In this document: one piece after another, positions 10,410 through 21,896 of the stretch
Numbering within the stretch: the stretch's first letter is position 1
How the letters are laid out: each line of letters starts with the position of its first letter
Origin: Blasia pusilla
Taxonomy: Eukaryota; Marchantiophyta; Marchantiopsida; Blasiales
Direction of reading: 5' to 3'
DNA length: 64,000 nucleotides
NCBI GenBank assembly: GCA_050084515.1
Contig: CM114273.1
Location: 13,826,001-13,890,000, forward strand
Program-made: the position numbers and the translations under genes
Notes under the pieces: generated by a model
The model's input: only the letters and a program-made list of their open reading frames with translations
Told to the model about the DNA's origin: nothing
Databases searched by the model: none

Positions 10410-12192
10410 TGTGCACTAATGGTCGCGAGGCATATGATGGAATAGTGAGGGTGGGCAAGCCTACACCATCACTTATAGTATGATCATTATCATTGATATG
10501 GTCAAACTAGGGATAGGTCTTTTGATATTTTCTAGGAGCTACGTTGAGAGGTAAATTGGGGGCCTGGGGGCAAGAGAGTTGGTGGAGGTCGAGGAGTTGA
10601 CGACCATGGTGGTAGGGTTCCACCACCAGCCAAAGGAGATGGAGGACAAACACCAATGCAACGCTCCCAACTCGCATCGATAAGTTGAAGCAAAGGATTG
10701 CTACCATGATGATGATGCAACCAATGACAGGTACCGAGCTTAGAGCAGCTAGTGTGGCTCTAACATCCATGTCGTATCAGGATATGGGGGAGGATTATAC
10801 GTGCTTGAGTTTTATGTGTAGTGCCGGTCAAGTAGAGGATGCTGCGATGGTGACTCGGGATGCCACAAGGATAACCGAGCCACGGAGAGGTGGGATGGAG
10901 ATAGATCCTTGGGAGGGAACCAATGGGCGAAGGCCAAGGTTCCATAGTCCTTTACGTTGTCAAAGGCACTTCACACACTGTCGATGGTGCCTAGACGACC
11001 ACTAGTGCCCATAGGTGAGGTAGGTGTGTCGATGTTACAAGGAGTTGGAGAGACAACGTTGTTGGTGGTGGCCAGTAGGGTAAGCCAGGCTCTATTTTTT
11101 TTCTCCCATGGAGTTGGCGACGATAGGAGTTAGACAAGCGGAGGTGTATGGATTGGCCGTCAGGTTGTGTCAGTATGTAGAGGTGACTCCCTCTCGTTTG
11201 GAGGTGGTTGAGGATTCGACAGACCTACCCTCGGAGCAGCTGTTCAGGACGTCCTCCATTAAGTCATGGGATGCTGCGGCGGTAAAGTTGGTAGATATGC
11301 TAGCCCAACTAGCGATAGAGCAAGCCATAAACACACCAAGCGTAGTGTTTTTGGACAACCAAGCTGGAGTATTTTGCTTGGTTAGTCTCATACGCACGAT
11401 GTACCACCTGCAATGCGTCCTACTTGATTCGAGAGTGCCGCCCTTTATGTTAGGGAAGGTGGCGTGTTTGACATTGGGATTATGGAAAGGCAACATTCAT
11501 CGTTGTCCTTTTCAAATGTAGGCCTCCATTAGAGGCATATCGCCCACGCAGTACATGACTTGACAAGAGTTAGTGGTTAGATTCTAGCCAAAGCATGAGT
11601 CGGATACTACGATGGTGCGCTCTTGGGCAATTACGACACTCACAAAGTCGTATGATATGTTGGAAGGGAGTACGGTGTTGTACACCCTTGGTTTCATCTT
11701 GGATTTTTGGGAGGAGATTATCGACTAGGGTAGCGATCAAGTGATGGACGAGTGAGCCATTTATCAGTTTAGTTTGCAGGGTGTAGTGGTGATTGACCAC
11801 GTGACAACACAGTGATCAATCAGAGGTAGTGTTAGCTGACCAAGAGAGTTGTTGGAGAGGAGCACACATGTTCAAGACATTCCAGTAGCGGATAGTCCCA
11901 CAAAGAGACATGCAAGGTTGATGTCTCTTCATATGGTGCGGATATTTCTTTACCGTTGTTGGCTACGAGCGTGGAGATGCGTGGAGTGCAAACGAGCTCG
12001 TGAAGGAAGCATGGAGCCATGCATGTGTCTTGAAGAAGACACAGTCACATGACGGTCGTGCTGTTGGAGTGGAGACTTTATATCTTCGGGTATCATGTGT
12101 TGTGTGGCAGCGTTTAGAACAGGGTACGAGAGTGTTAGATCTCTCTGGAGGGATCAACATGGCGGGTAGTTGTAGTGTTGCAACATTGCACG
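10410..12192 (+). pseudogene. G2 Gag C-terminus, protease and start of methyltransferase
   Basis: This resumes the Gag frame broken at 3,863. About 10,670-10,780 matches the G1 Gag tail (KLKQRIATMMM...ELRAASVALTSM). The aspartic protease spans about 11,190-11,520. It reads VVFLDNQAGVF.LVS then LLDSRVPPFMLGK, against LLLDNQGEVFQLVS and LWDSGAQPLMLGK in G1, so the catalytic DSG has become DSR. Next comes SYDMLEGSTVLYTLGF. The methyltransferase starts with VLDLSGGIN near 12,139-12,165 (motif I). The frame is cut at 12,192 by copy 2. Stops and shifts make it inactive. Confidence 0.7.
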
Positions 12193-12947
12193 AGTCGTGC
12201 GCATACACATCGCTACACAACATACATCATTGTCATCGAACACACGCACACAAACACGCACTATCCCATGCTAACTCATGGCATCTAAACAACGAGACAA
12301 GCAGTACTAAAATATCTCCAATTAAAGTAAGATACAATCTCTCTCTACACCATCTCACACCATAGCTCTCAAAGGTGTGCACTCTCTCTCATGTCAAACA
12401 AAACCCACTCTCCTAATGAGAGGCTTGGGTTACACTCATAAGGCAAGGGATCATAGCTCTGCCGCCTTATGCCAAGAGGTTCAACAAAGAGAGAAGGAGC
12501 TCTCAAGCTCTTTCTCCTTGAGGTATACCCCTCCCCTCTCCCAAGCTCTCTCCATGGTAACCTATTCTCCCAAGTCACCTCCTTGGCTCTTGACCTGATG
12601 TATGAGGTCAATGGTCAACCAAAAATAGAAAGTGGATCATTTACTCAAAATAGTAAGTTCCTCAATATGGCTCCAAATGAGCCGAAACGAAGGGGAAACT
12701 TGCTCTCTCAGGTTTCCCGAGGCCTCAGCAAGTCATCCTCGACCTACTGAGCATGTCCTCCTCTACTCACGAAGGCGTTCTACTAGATCTCACCGATCTA
12801 TCCTAAAAGACGTGACAGTTGTCATGCGCATATACATTGCTACACAACATACATCGCTGTCATCGGACATACACACAAACAGGCACAATCCCATGCTAAC
12901 TCATGGCATCCAAACAACGAGACAAGAAGTACTAAAATATCTCCAAT
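12193..12947 (-). repeat. G1 copy 2 3' terminal block A-B-A
   Basis: A modules at 12,193-12,322 and 12,820-12,947 flank B (12,323-12,817). A ends ATGACA or CGACT, then AC, then TGTCACG starts B. The polypurine tract (rc of CGCCCCCC) is at 12,948. The untranslated tail runs from there to about 13,133. Confidence 0.8.
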
Positions 12948-13133
12948 CGCCCCCCTAGTTGGTGGTTAGGTCCCCCTAACTCTAGATAACTCTCTATCCC
13001 TACCTACCACGATATACATCTCTAGGACGTTAAGAGCAGAAAGGCCGGGTGCTCATGTGGCCCCATCGTTAGTCGCCTTCTGGTCATCCATGTCATAGAA
13101 AAAGTTGGAATCGAAACCTACCTAGTATCTCCT

Positions 13134-13484
13134 CTATGTACATCTGGGACACATCCATCGTCCCCGAGAATCCCTGGTGAGAGGTGGCATCAGACATGCC
13201 ATATGCCAACCTCTCGAAAATCCATCACAGATCAGCATCGTGGCCGCATCACGGGAAGAACCACACAACATACAACGCAAGCCTGCAGGAACTACTGTTA
13301 AGCTCGAATCTACTGTACCATCAATGTTAGGAAGGTGACATGGCGCATAATTACGCACATGGTCCTTCCATACCATACCACCGCGTCCCTCCAGCAAGAG
13401 AACACAGGATGGCAAAACGTCACGCACTCTCAGGATAGTATGCCATGCAGTCACATCCAACGTCGTCGATGCCGTCTGTTGCAA
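13134..13484 (-). pseudogene. G1 copy 2 integrase tail with PHD finger
   Basis: Open frame of 116 codons matching the copy 1 tail. The PHD ligands are CMLC, CDGF (second cysteine of the pair lost to Phe), GWH, MAC and CPRC. Each copy lost a different ligand, so the ancestor had the full C4HC3 set. Confidence 0.8.
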
Positions 13485-14460
13485 GTAGACATAATCTCCT
13501 GATAAAACCTCTGGATAGTTGGTCGATAATCACCACCTCGAATAGTCGCATATCTCAATGTATCGCGATGCTGCGCAATCGCCAAGTTCTCGAATGCCAT
13601 AGGCATCACTCTCCGAAATAACTCAGCCCTCTGAGAACATGCTCGCATCCATACATCTGGGTCATCAAGGTCCAACACCTCATCAATATCTCGACGAATG
13701 GCCGTAGGTAAATCTGGCTCTCGCCATACACTAGCAAGTACGGTGAAAAAGTCGCTAAGGATGTCTGCCTGCTGAATCTGTATCCCATCGCCAACCAGGG
13801 CAACTAGAGGTCCCAATCTCCTAAGAGACCCCTTTGCAAGCCATACTTGCGTAAACCCCTCTTCACCGTCTGCACAACTCTCTTTGCTAATCCATCCGCC
13901 TCAGGATGATTTCGCGAAGTCGTGCGATGGTCGATCAACGTCTGATCACAAAGGCCTGGAACTCACCTCAAAACTTGGTACCCTGGTATGTCAACACCTC
14001 AACCGGTGCGCCATAATGACTCAGCACTCTGTCAAGGAAGGCATAAGCTACTCCCTCACTCGCTTTGTCAGGCAATGCAACCAACTCGATCCACTTCGAG
14101 AAGTGCTCGACCATCACCAACACATAACAACTGTGACACTACGTCAAAGGCAAAGGTCCAAAAAAATCCAAACTCCATCTATATCCTAAGCCCATGATCG
14201 ATAATTGATGCAACTGTGGAGTCGGAGCATTGAACAATGCTCGGACCTGATCACACACCATGCACCTGGCAACAAATTGGTGAACGTCAGTCTGCATGCC
14301 TCGCCACCAATACTGAATTTGGAGCAAGCTGTACGTCTGCTTCACCCCAAAGTGACCCCACTCCTCGTGGGCATGCTACACTAGTCGTGCTCTCTGCAAA
14401 GGATGCGTCACTACGCGTACTCTGCCATCCTCCCAAACCCTCAAAACATGTGTCCCCTCT
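13485..14460 (-). pseudogene. G1 copy 2 integrase core
   Basis: The H2C2 zinc domain ends FVARCMVCDQV. The first catalytic Asp is kept (WSLDFFGPLP, near 14,165). The second block reads EVLTYQGTKF, Asp to Tyr. The third reads HRTTSRNHPEADGLAKRVVQ, where family members have Glu in place of Lys. Two of three catalytic residues are therefore lost. The later block LPWLAMGYRFSRQTSLATFSPY is kept. This is a Ty3 DDE integrase. Confidence 0.8.
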
Positions 14461-15300
14461 CAACGGAACCGTTTGGCCTCTTGTAGGATCCGATCCCGCT
14501 CTCTAGCACCCACGGTGCTCGCAACGCTGCCTGTACGAAGGTACTCTAAGACTACTCCATCATCATGAATATCTTGGCCACTTGTCGTCTCCTCATTGGC
14601 CTCGGGATCCAAGGACTCTCCACTAGACCTCGCCATCGAAGTCTCCATAATCATGCTCTCCATAGCCTAAATAGGCTGATGCGTGCCATCTTGGCACTGA
14701 CTCCTCATCACTCTCTCCATGCCATCGAGCTCCGGTTGCATCTCGCTGACTCGGGCATGGGTTACGACTCAACCCATCTACATCTTGGTTGAGCGTCCCA
14801 GGTCTATGTACCACCTGAAAAAAATCATACTCCTGCAACAATAGAGCCCATCTCGCAAGCTTCCCTATAAGCTTGTCGGACTCCATTAACCACTTCAGTG
14901 GTTGATGATTAGTGATGATGGTAAAGGGATTGCCAAATAAGTAACATCTGAAATGTTCGACAGCCCACACCGCAGCCAAGCACTCACCCTTATATGAGTT
15001 GTACTTCGCCTCTGCAGCGTTGTTCGAGCAGCTAGCGTAAGCCACCACGAACTCTCTACCCTCATCATCATGTTGGGTGAGCATCCCTCCAAGCCCCAAC
15101 ATGCTACAATTTGTGTGCAACTGGAAAGGACGCCCCCTGATCGGTCTCCTCAAGATGGGTGCGGACGTCAAACTGTCCTTGAGCAACTGAAATGCTCACT
15201 CTTGCTCATCCCCCCAGTGCCACTCGTGATCCACCTTGGTCAGCAAGGTCAGCGGCTCCGCAATCGAACTGAATCCCTTGACGTACCGCCGATAGAAGTT
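14461..15300 (-). pseudogene. G1 copy 2 RNase H and linker
   Basis: The open frame 15,186-14,623 covers the RNase H domain: FQLHTNCSMLGLGGMLTQ, YNSYKGECLAAVWAVEHFR, then FTIITNHQPLKWLM and YDFFQVVHRPGTLNQDVDGLSR. The usual first Asp (HTDAS-like) is Asn here. The linker to integrase is acidic. Confidence 0.8.
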
Positions 15301-16492
15301 CGCCAATCCCATGAATGCGCGAACACGGTTAATATCTGTAGGGCATGGAATGCGTGAGATAGCCTCTACCTTCGTCTGCTGAACACCAAGGCCCCCTTGG
15401 GTATATCTTATGACCCAAGTACTCAATCTGGTCATGGAAGAATTTGCTCTTGCCTAGATGTAGCTTCAGCCCATGTAATTGCAATCGTCAAAACACCTCC
15501 TCTAGATGTCGCTCATGCTCCTCAACCGTAGTGCTAAAGACTACGATGTCATAAATACAACACCTAGCAAAATCCAGACTAGCCAAGGTCCTATCCATGA
15601 CCCACTGAAACTCAACCGGGGCATTCTTTAACCCAAATGGTAAGAACCACCCCTAGTACAAAAAATCCTTCCCGTGAGGATCGATGCCCCAAAATGCCGT
15701 CTTTTGCATGTCCTCCAATCTGATAGGCAGCTGATGGTATCCGGCTCGTAAATCTAATGAACTGAAGACCTTTGCATGACCAATCGCATCAAAGATCTCC
15801 TTGGGGATGGGCATGGCATACTTATCGGACTTCGTCTGCCAATTGATAGGTCGGTAATCCCCACACATTTGCCTATCCGTCCCGTTGCCATGCACATCCT
15901 TCTTGGCGGGCATGACAGTGGCAGATGCATACTCCCCATGCAATATCTCCACTAGTCCTGCTCCGACCAAGTCCTGGCTCCTACTCTGAATCAGAGCCCT
16001 CTCCATATCACTGTACCTGTAGGGTTGTCGGAAGATCGACGTATCACTCGACAACTCAATGTCGATCCCGAGTCCCTGCAACGTACCTAAATCCTCCATG
16101 CTAAATGCAAAGCAGCTTCTATAACTCTTGAGGAACTGATGTATCCGGCGCCGCTCTCCTCCTGTCAACTTAGGGCCCATATCTGGCTCCCAAGTCTCCA
16201 TCGTGACTATGGTAGGACTCTCCGGCACGGGTATTGGTGGTTGCTATGGTGCAACCCCGTCTCGAACAACAACACTCGGCCGCTCTCCTGCAGCCAATTG
16301 CAAACTTTGATGTCCTCCACGTGCAGTATTCGAAACCACGCTCGATGCTGTGGCTATCATCTCCTGGCGTACATTCAAAACATCCCAAGAAGTCCAAGGG
16401 TGTCTCTCCTGATCTCCCCTAGTGTATAGGTCTCCTTGGGTCTCATCCCTAGCCATTGCCTCCACCGTCTCGGTAGGCATGGGGCTCACCAA
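15301..16492 (-). pseudogene. G1 copy 2 reverse transcriptase with N-terminal linker
   Basis: The open frame 16,228-15,653 holds the RT fingers and palm: LSSDTSIFRQPYRYSDMER, GEYASATVMPAKKDVHG, CGDYRPINW, FSSLDLRAGYHQLPI. A frameshift near 15,655 moves the rest. The catalytic loop reads CCIYDIVVFS, with the first Asp of the pair lost to Tyr; copy 1 has IDD. The linker before RT (16,492-16,244) is open in the RT frame. It is one base out of phase with the methyltransferase before it. Confidence 0.8.
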
Positions 16493-17460
16493 TGCAACCG
16501 CTGTGATCTGTGCAATCTCATACGACGCTGCTCAGCCACTCCCAAGCTGAGGATCCGTGTCAAGAAATTTAAGTCCATTTCCTGACCCAAGACATGGCGT
16601 CGTGATGCCTCTGACACTGACAATACTACCCTCACTCTTGTGGGAAATCCCATCTCTCGCTCTCTCTCGTTGGCGTTGGGCTCCACCAACCTCTGAACCT
16701 GGTCATCCCAAACCAAGCCAGGACCGGCCTCCTTGTATGCATAGAAAGTGGAAAAACTCAGAAACGTGGGCAAGGCTGCCCGCAGCCTGCCTACCATGTT
16801 GACCACAGTCAACGGTGGTCAATCATCGTGCCTCACTGCCTGTGATCGATGACTTGGATCCAGAATGGAATCCACTAACAAATGGGAGGGGTGCTCCACG
16901 CTTGTATACGCCCTCCATAACATTGCATGGGGCACTAAGTTGGTCTACCATAGACGCGGACGATGGGCTCTAGAACCTACATTCGCCGCATCCAAGAATA
17001 TTCTTGGGCCGATCTAGGCACGCACCTGATGAGCACTCGTCCCCACCTGTGACTTGGAGTCTCCTAAGATCAGCACATTCTCCAGAATGTAGGCTAGGGA
17101 ACGAGACTGGTGCTCTTGCAACTGCCGTAAGACCCTCAACATCTCCCCAAACAACCTAGATCGAGTGTCAACCAACCCACTATCTCGTCCAGCACTCGAT
17201 TGGCCCTAACATGGCCAACCGAAAATAACCAAATCAATGGTCCCTACCCGCTCTTAGTCCTACGCCCCCAACAACGAAATATCCCTCGGCAGGGAACTCT
17301 GGTACACCTGTAGGCGTAATTGCGCCACATGTCATAGTGAGATGCGCCTCGCAACATCATCACTCTCCACATACAGGTACTACTGTACTCGCACTCTTGC
17401 CTGCAAAACAGCAACTAACCCGATGCTAATCCCTCCAAAGAGATCTAACACTCGAATATC
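16480..17460 (-). pseudogene. C5 cytosine-DNA methyltransferase domain inside the G1 polyprotein
   Basis: One uninterrupted frame (apart from single-codon stops) reads as a complete C5 methyltransferase of about 325 residues in canonical motif order. Motif I is DLFGGISIG (about 17,445). Motif II is YVESDD. Motif IV is FGWPC-stop-GQSSAG (about 17,220) with the catalytic Cys kept. Next come SGLVDTRSRLFGEMLRVL, motif VI YILENV (17,091-17,074), and motif VIII DAANVGSRAHRPRLW (about 16,995-16,945). Motifs IX and X follow as EMGFP and RRHVLG (about 16,656-16,585). The order excludes the rearranged DRM type. AHR.R..W resembles the Dnmt3-like group, a visual impression only. It lies between protease and RT in the same frame as protease. 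Eight in-frame stops make it inactive. Confidence 0.85.
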
Positions 17461-17625
17461 CTTCTCCGGGGTACACCACACAATGGGTGTGGTATCCAAG
17501 GGTGTCATCGTAGCACTCCCTGCTACCTCGGGTTCCTCAGACCCGTCACGCTCCGGTGCAAACTCCTCGCTCCACGCGTTCTACACGTGCTCATCTGCCA
17601 ATCGTCAAAGCTCCTCAGTCAAGCC

Positions 17626-18474
17626 CTACAACGGCACCTCTCCTCCATGGAATGATGCGGCTACCATAACACTCCTCTCCATAAAAATGTCAGGAACGGG
17701 AGTATCCTCTGTATGGACATGTCCCTCAATCAAATCACTAGGCCAAGTGTTGGCACTTCTAAATGCTGCTAAGGTCGCCATCTCTCTTGGCCGTTGCTTG
17801 ATCATTGTACTTGTGAATCGAACAGGTAATGAGCTAAGGCGCCCATCACCTGACTGCCATCCAGGTCTATAGGACGCTGACTCCTTCCAGTAATCCAGGG
17901 CAAACCCCATAGGGTATAACACTGCTCCACCAACCAACACGTTGTAGGACTCTACATCAGTCACTATTGCCTTGGCTCGCACCATGGACTCATCTGTAGG
18001 ATGTCTCGAGCGAATCCTCACCACGACCTCCTGTCGGATGATATACTGTATGGTACTCGCTCCACCCAAGGATGTCTGTATCCGGAATGGTAAACGCTCC
18101 ACATCGGCTCTCATCAAGCCCAATCCTCTAAGTGATGCTTTCCCCAACATTAGGGGTTGCGCTCCTGAATCCCACAAGATGTGAGCTCTACCTCCGGGAC
18201 TCACCAATTGGAAGACCTCTCCTTGGTTATCCAGCAACAAAACACCAGGAGAAGCCATGGCACGTTGTATCGCGGGTCTAGCGGGCATCTCCGCCATCCT
18301 AGCAACCGCAGCCTGCCATGAATCTGATGTGGACGGTCCGAGCATCCGCTCCAAGGGCAGGTCCATCACCTCCTCTGTAATCACCTCTGAACGTGATGCA
18401 AGAACTCCAACTCCACGCTCATATAGCGTAGCGACCAGCCAAAAAGGCTCGGCGGGCGTACCCCCTAATGTCAT
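17626..18474 (-). pseudogene. G1 copy 2 aspartic protease region
   Basis: Open frame of 282 codons. The retropepsin centre is HILWDSGAQPLMLGKASLRGLGL (around residue 130), with the catalytic DSG and the later hydrophobic flap. The preceding LLLDNQGEVFQLVS and following VLVGGAVLYPMGFALDYW are also shared with the G2 copy at 11.3-11.7 kb. Protease would cut the polyprotein. The frame runs on into the methyltransferase after a stop. Confidence 0.75.
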
Positions 18475-20450
18475 AACATCGGAAGCAGAAAATAAAGGAG
18501 GCGATACACAATGGTGGCCGCCCCCAACAATGTGCTCAACACATGCCCTTCCTGAGCATCAACAATAGGAGTTGTCGCACTTGCTTCTCCCATCGCCCTC
18601 TGTGCATGCACACCAACAACATCACCAACTCTCCAGGAACTCTGATGAGGATCCATCAATGGGATCCTCATCGCCTTGGACAATGTGAAAGACTGAGGAA
18701 GCCTAGTCTGTTTCCTAGCTTCCCCTCACTGTGGATCCAACTCTGCGGCTGCTCCACACATCACAACTGCGTCTGCCTCTGTCTGGGCAACCCCGCACAT
18801 CCAACCAAGATCCTCCATATCTCTGGCTGCTCCATATGATGTCGATGCTGCGGATCCGGCATCGAGTAATCTCAATGCCATAGCGACAATCTGCTCTTGT
18901 AGCTAATGTATCTGAGCAGCCATCCTAGCCTCACCCCCGACATCTCTCTCCACGTGTCTAGGTGGTAGGAATCTACCTTCTCCATGGGCAGCTCCACCAC
19001 CCTGTCGGGCAACTCCAGCTCCTCGTCCCCCAACAGGACCACCTGGTGCACAATCTCTAGGCCCACCCGGACCGGCTACTCGCTCTGGTGCCCTCTCTGG
19101 CCCTCGGTCCGGACGTAACTCATGATGTAAACTAAAACATCTGGCCCGTGTATGACCATACCTTTGACAATAGTCACATTGATAACCTCCTAGTGCAGCA
19201 CCATACCTCCTCCATGCTGAGGCACACGTCCATGACCTTGACGAGTGCAATCGTGTTGATGATGGATTCCACCACATGACCAACAAATAATAGTAGGCGG
19301 CTACTGCTGAGCCGCATATGAAGGCGCAGGTCTCTGTGGCACGACCTCCCGATGTCCTCCTTGAGCTCGTGGTGCCACAGTCGACCTATCTCGGAGTCCA
19401 CGTTGATGCACAGGTGGTGTAGACAATCGCGACTGCTCTCGCCTAGAACCCATGGTGGCTACGCTCTCCTCTGCCATGTTGCGCTCAATGTTCTCTGCGG
19501 TCCTAAGAACATCTCTCAACGTAGGGGAGGTGTTCGTAAGAAGCACCCCCTCCCGCACCCGTGTCCGTAAGGTCCGGTCCATCATCGCGTACCATGAATG
19601 GATAGCCTGAGCCTCTGTCACCCCCTGAGTGAAGTTGATCAACCGGCGCAAGCGAGTGTAAGCCTCACACAAACTCTCATCCGGACGCCTCTAGAAGTCG
19701 TGGATGCTCCGCAACTTCTCCGTCCGTACCCCTTGGTAGCTCGCCCTCAACTCAGCAAAGAACTCAACCACAAGGTTGAACTTGGGACGAACCCAACTAG
19801 ACGGTGCAATTGCTCCCGTGCAAGTGACCCCTCTTAAAACATCACTAATGGAAGAGGAAGTAGCCTCTCTTGACTCTTTCTCCTCATATAGGAATGGCTC
19901 CGTCCATGACACATAATGTGGGTCATACTAGAGCCTCCACGCCTCGATCTCACGTGCATATCTCTGAGAGAACTCATGGTAATTGTCCATGGGCGCCCCC
20001 TCTAAATGCTGGAACATACTGTTCCATGCTATAACAGGTTGAACTCTCTAGAGTTCTTGGCATGCTGGGAGTCGCACCAACTCCTAAACTCTGCTATGAA
20101 ATTGTGCAACTCAATCGTACCTACTGCACTTGAAAACCTACGCGGTCCTCTACCCTGGTCGTCCATCTCGTACACCCAACAAGTACGACCACTCACAATG
20201 TGTGGTGATGTGCTCACAAACTCCTCTACACCCTCCTCGTCTGACGATGACATATAAGGAGGTCAAGGTGGTCCCTCACGTGGAGACCCTCGGAACCTCG
20301 CGCCACTTTGCGTAAAACCTCTAGAGCTACTCTCGGGTTCACCACCTCGCCTCTCAAAGTCCCGAACGGACTCCGTGATGACCCTCGTGCCCCTCTCACT
20401 CGATCACTCTCAATCTCGCGAGTAATCCCTCAATCACTCATCCCAAACAT
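18475..20450 (-). pseudogene. G1 copy 2 Gag with zinc knuckles
   Basis: Gag is readable in three frames. The N-terminal part (20,253-20,029) contains MSSSDEEGVEEF and IAEFRSW. The middle (19,912-19,301) is a Ty3 Gag domain with FLYEEKESRE, KFNLVVEFFAELRASYQGV, then SLCEAYTRLRRLINFTQG and MMDRTLRTRVREG. The end has two knuckles, CWSCGGIHHQHDC and CDYCQRYGHTRARC, followed by Gly/Arg-rich sequence. Gag packages the element RNA. At least three frameshifts are present. Confidence 0.75.
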
Positions 20451-21896
20451 GCGGCACTCGATCTACACTCTCCCTCCCCGAGACGTGTAACGTGCAGGCA
20501 ACAAGCGGCGTGGTGCGGCAAATCGACCAGGCTATCATCTCATCGACAACCTACCCTCAACTCCGGATATCCCACATAGGTCTATGTCCCCTAAAACACA
20601 TACATAAATGATGCTCTAATCATCCACATAACCCAATATCCCCAAATAAACTACCCAAATCCCAGAATCCCTCACGCGTGTAGGGTAAAGGACCAAAATG
20701 GGTAACTTGAACACATGTCGATGTTTCTCCTCAACAATTGCAAATCTCAATCCCAACTTGGTCGTGGAGACAACTCCTCCAATCAGCAAGTCATACTCCT
20801 CCCGTACTGACGTTGCTCAAAACTCCTCGATAGACAGTGCGGTTCCAGCGGAACGGTGCGGCGTTGCAGGCGACACGGAATGGCTACGAACGGCACGACC
20901 CTCGATGGAGGGATATGGCACTCACAGCATACCCTCCTCAATAAAAAATAAACCCACACTGTGCTCCACAATGACGGTGCGGCTCCGTGATCATGACGGT
21001 GTGGTGCGGCCATGAGCGGCATGGCCTGAAAATCGGCGGCGGGTTGCGGCTACAAGCGTCATGGCACGGTATTCGATCATCGTCGAGTGGCTACCAATCA
21101 CAAAATAGCAGTATGAATCATAACTCAAACACCGTAACCGGAGGTCATCTGTCATCACAGGTTGATGACGAAATTGCGATGACAGTGGCGGCCAAAACAA
21201 AGTACATGGTGGCGACGCAAGTTAGAGAATCAACGAACATCGTGGAAGACCCTCCACTCCGTAACGGCGATAATGGCAACCAAAGGGTGGACAAAGTACG
21301 GTGGACCATTGACAGTGACTATGATGGCGACGGCCGCCGCCGGCCTGGCGGGTGGTTTAGGGTTTGAATAATTTAACCCTAAAAATTGCCTAGCAATGGT
21401 AGTTTTGCAAGATTGACCATAAATGTTTGCTCGCAACTCCAAATTGCATATTGTTTGTTGCATGGCATGCACAACTTCACGATCTACAACAACATCAAAA
21501 ATATTTTGAATCAAACATTTGAGTAAAAACTGAAGGGGACTATCGTAAAGCCCAATGTCTCTTTCTCCTACACAAAATTTGGCAGCACTTCCGCGCTAAT
21601 TTCTCCCAACAAAAATGTAAAATCTATAAAAATACAAATCAGAAAGCTACATGGTGCTCCCGAGAGCACCAGAATGGGGCAACCCGCCCCCATAATCAAT
21701 CCGTGTAAAAAATTGGGCAGCGCTTCCGCACGCCACTCTTCCACACAAAAAATCGGCAAATACAAAGAACAATCAAAGCAGCCCTTGCTCCGGTGAGCAC
21801 TCCCATGAGCTGCTGTATGGGGAACACGGTCCCCAACCTGCAAAAATAGCAAGTGACTAGCGAGTTCCCCCATGAAGCTCTCTCATTCTCTCTTTG
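20451..21896 (-). promoter_or_regulatory. G1 copy 2 untranslated leader with hairpins
   Basis: Sequence between module B and Gag. Perfect short hairpins are visible: GGTGCTC-ccga-GAGCACC (21,653-21,670), GGGGC-aaccc-GCCCC (21,676-21,690) and GGGGA...TCCCC (21,819-21,834). A unit of about 170 bp carrying the hairpins and the text GCGCTTCCGC..GCC is present twice (about 21,565-21,690 and 21,710-21,835) but once in copy 1. It may act in packaging or translation, which is inference. Confidence 0.5.

Noticed and set aside
3868-12947. Repeated A modules as a CRISPR-like array
   Set aside because: Only two copies per locus, tied to retrotransposon ends in a plant-type genome.
16480-17460. Methyltransferase as a DRM-type enzyme
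   Set aside because: DRM enzymes have motifs VI-X before I-V. Here the order is canonical.
16480-17460. Methyltransferase as an independent host gene captured once
   Set aside because: It occurs between protease and RT in several diverged copies.
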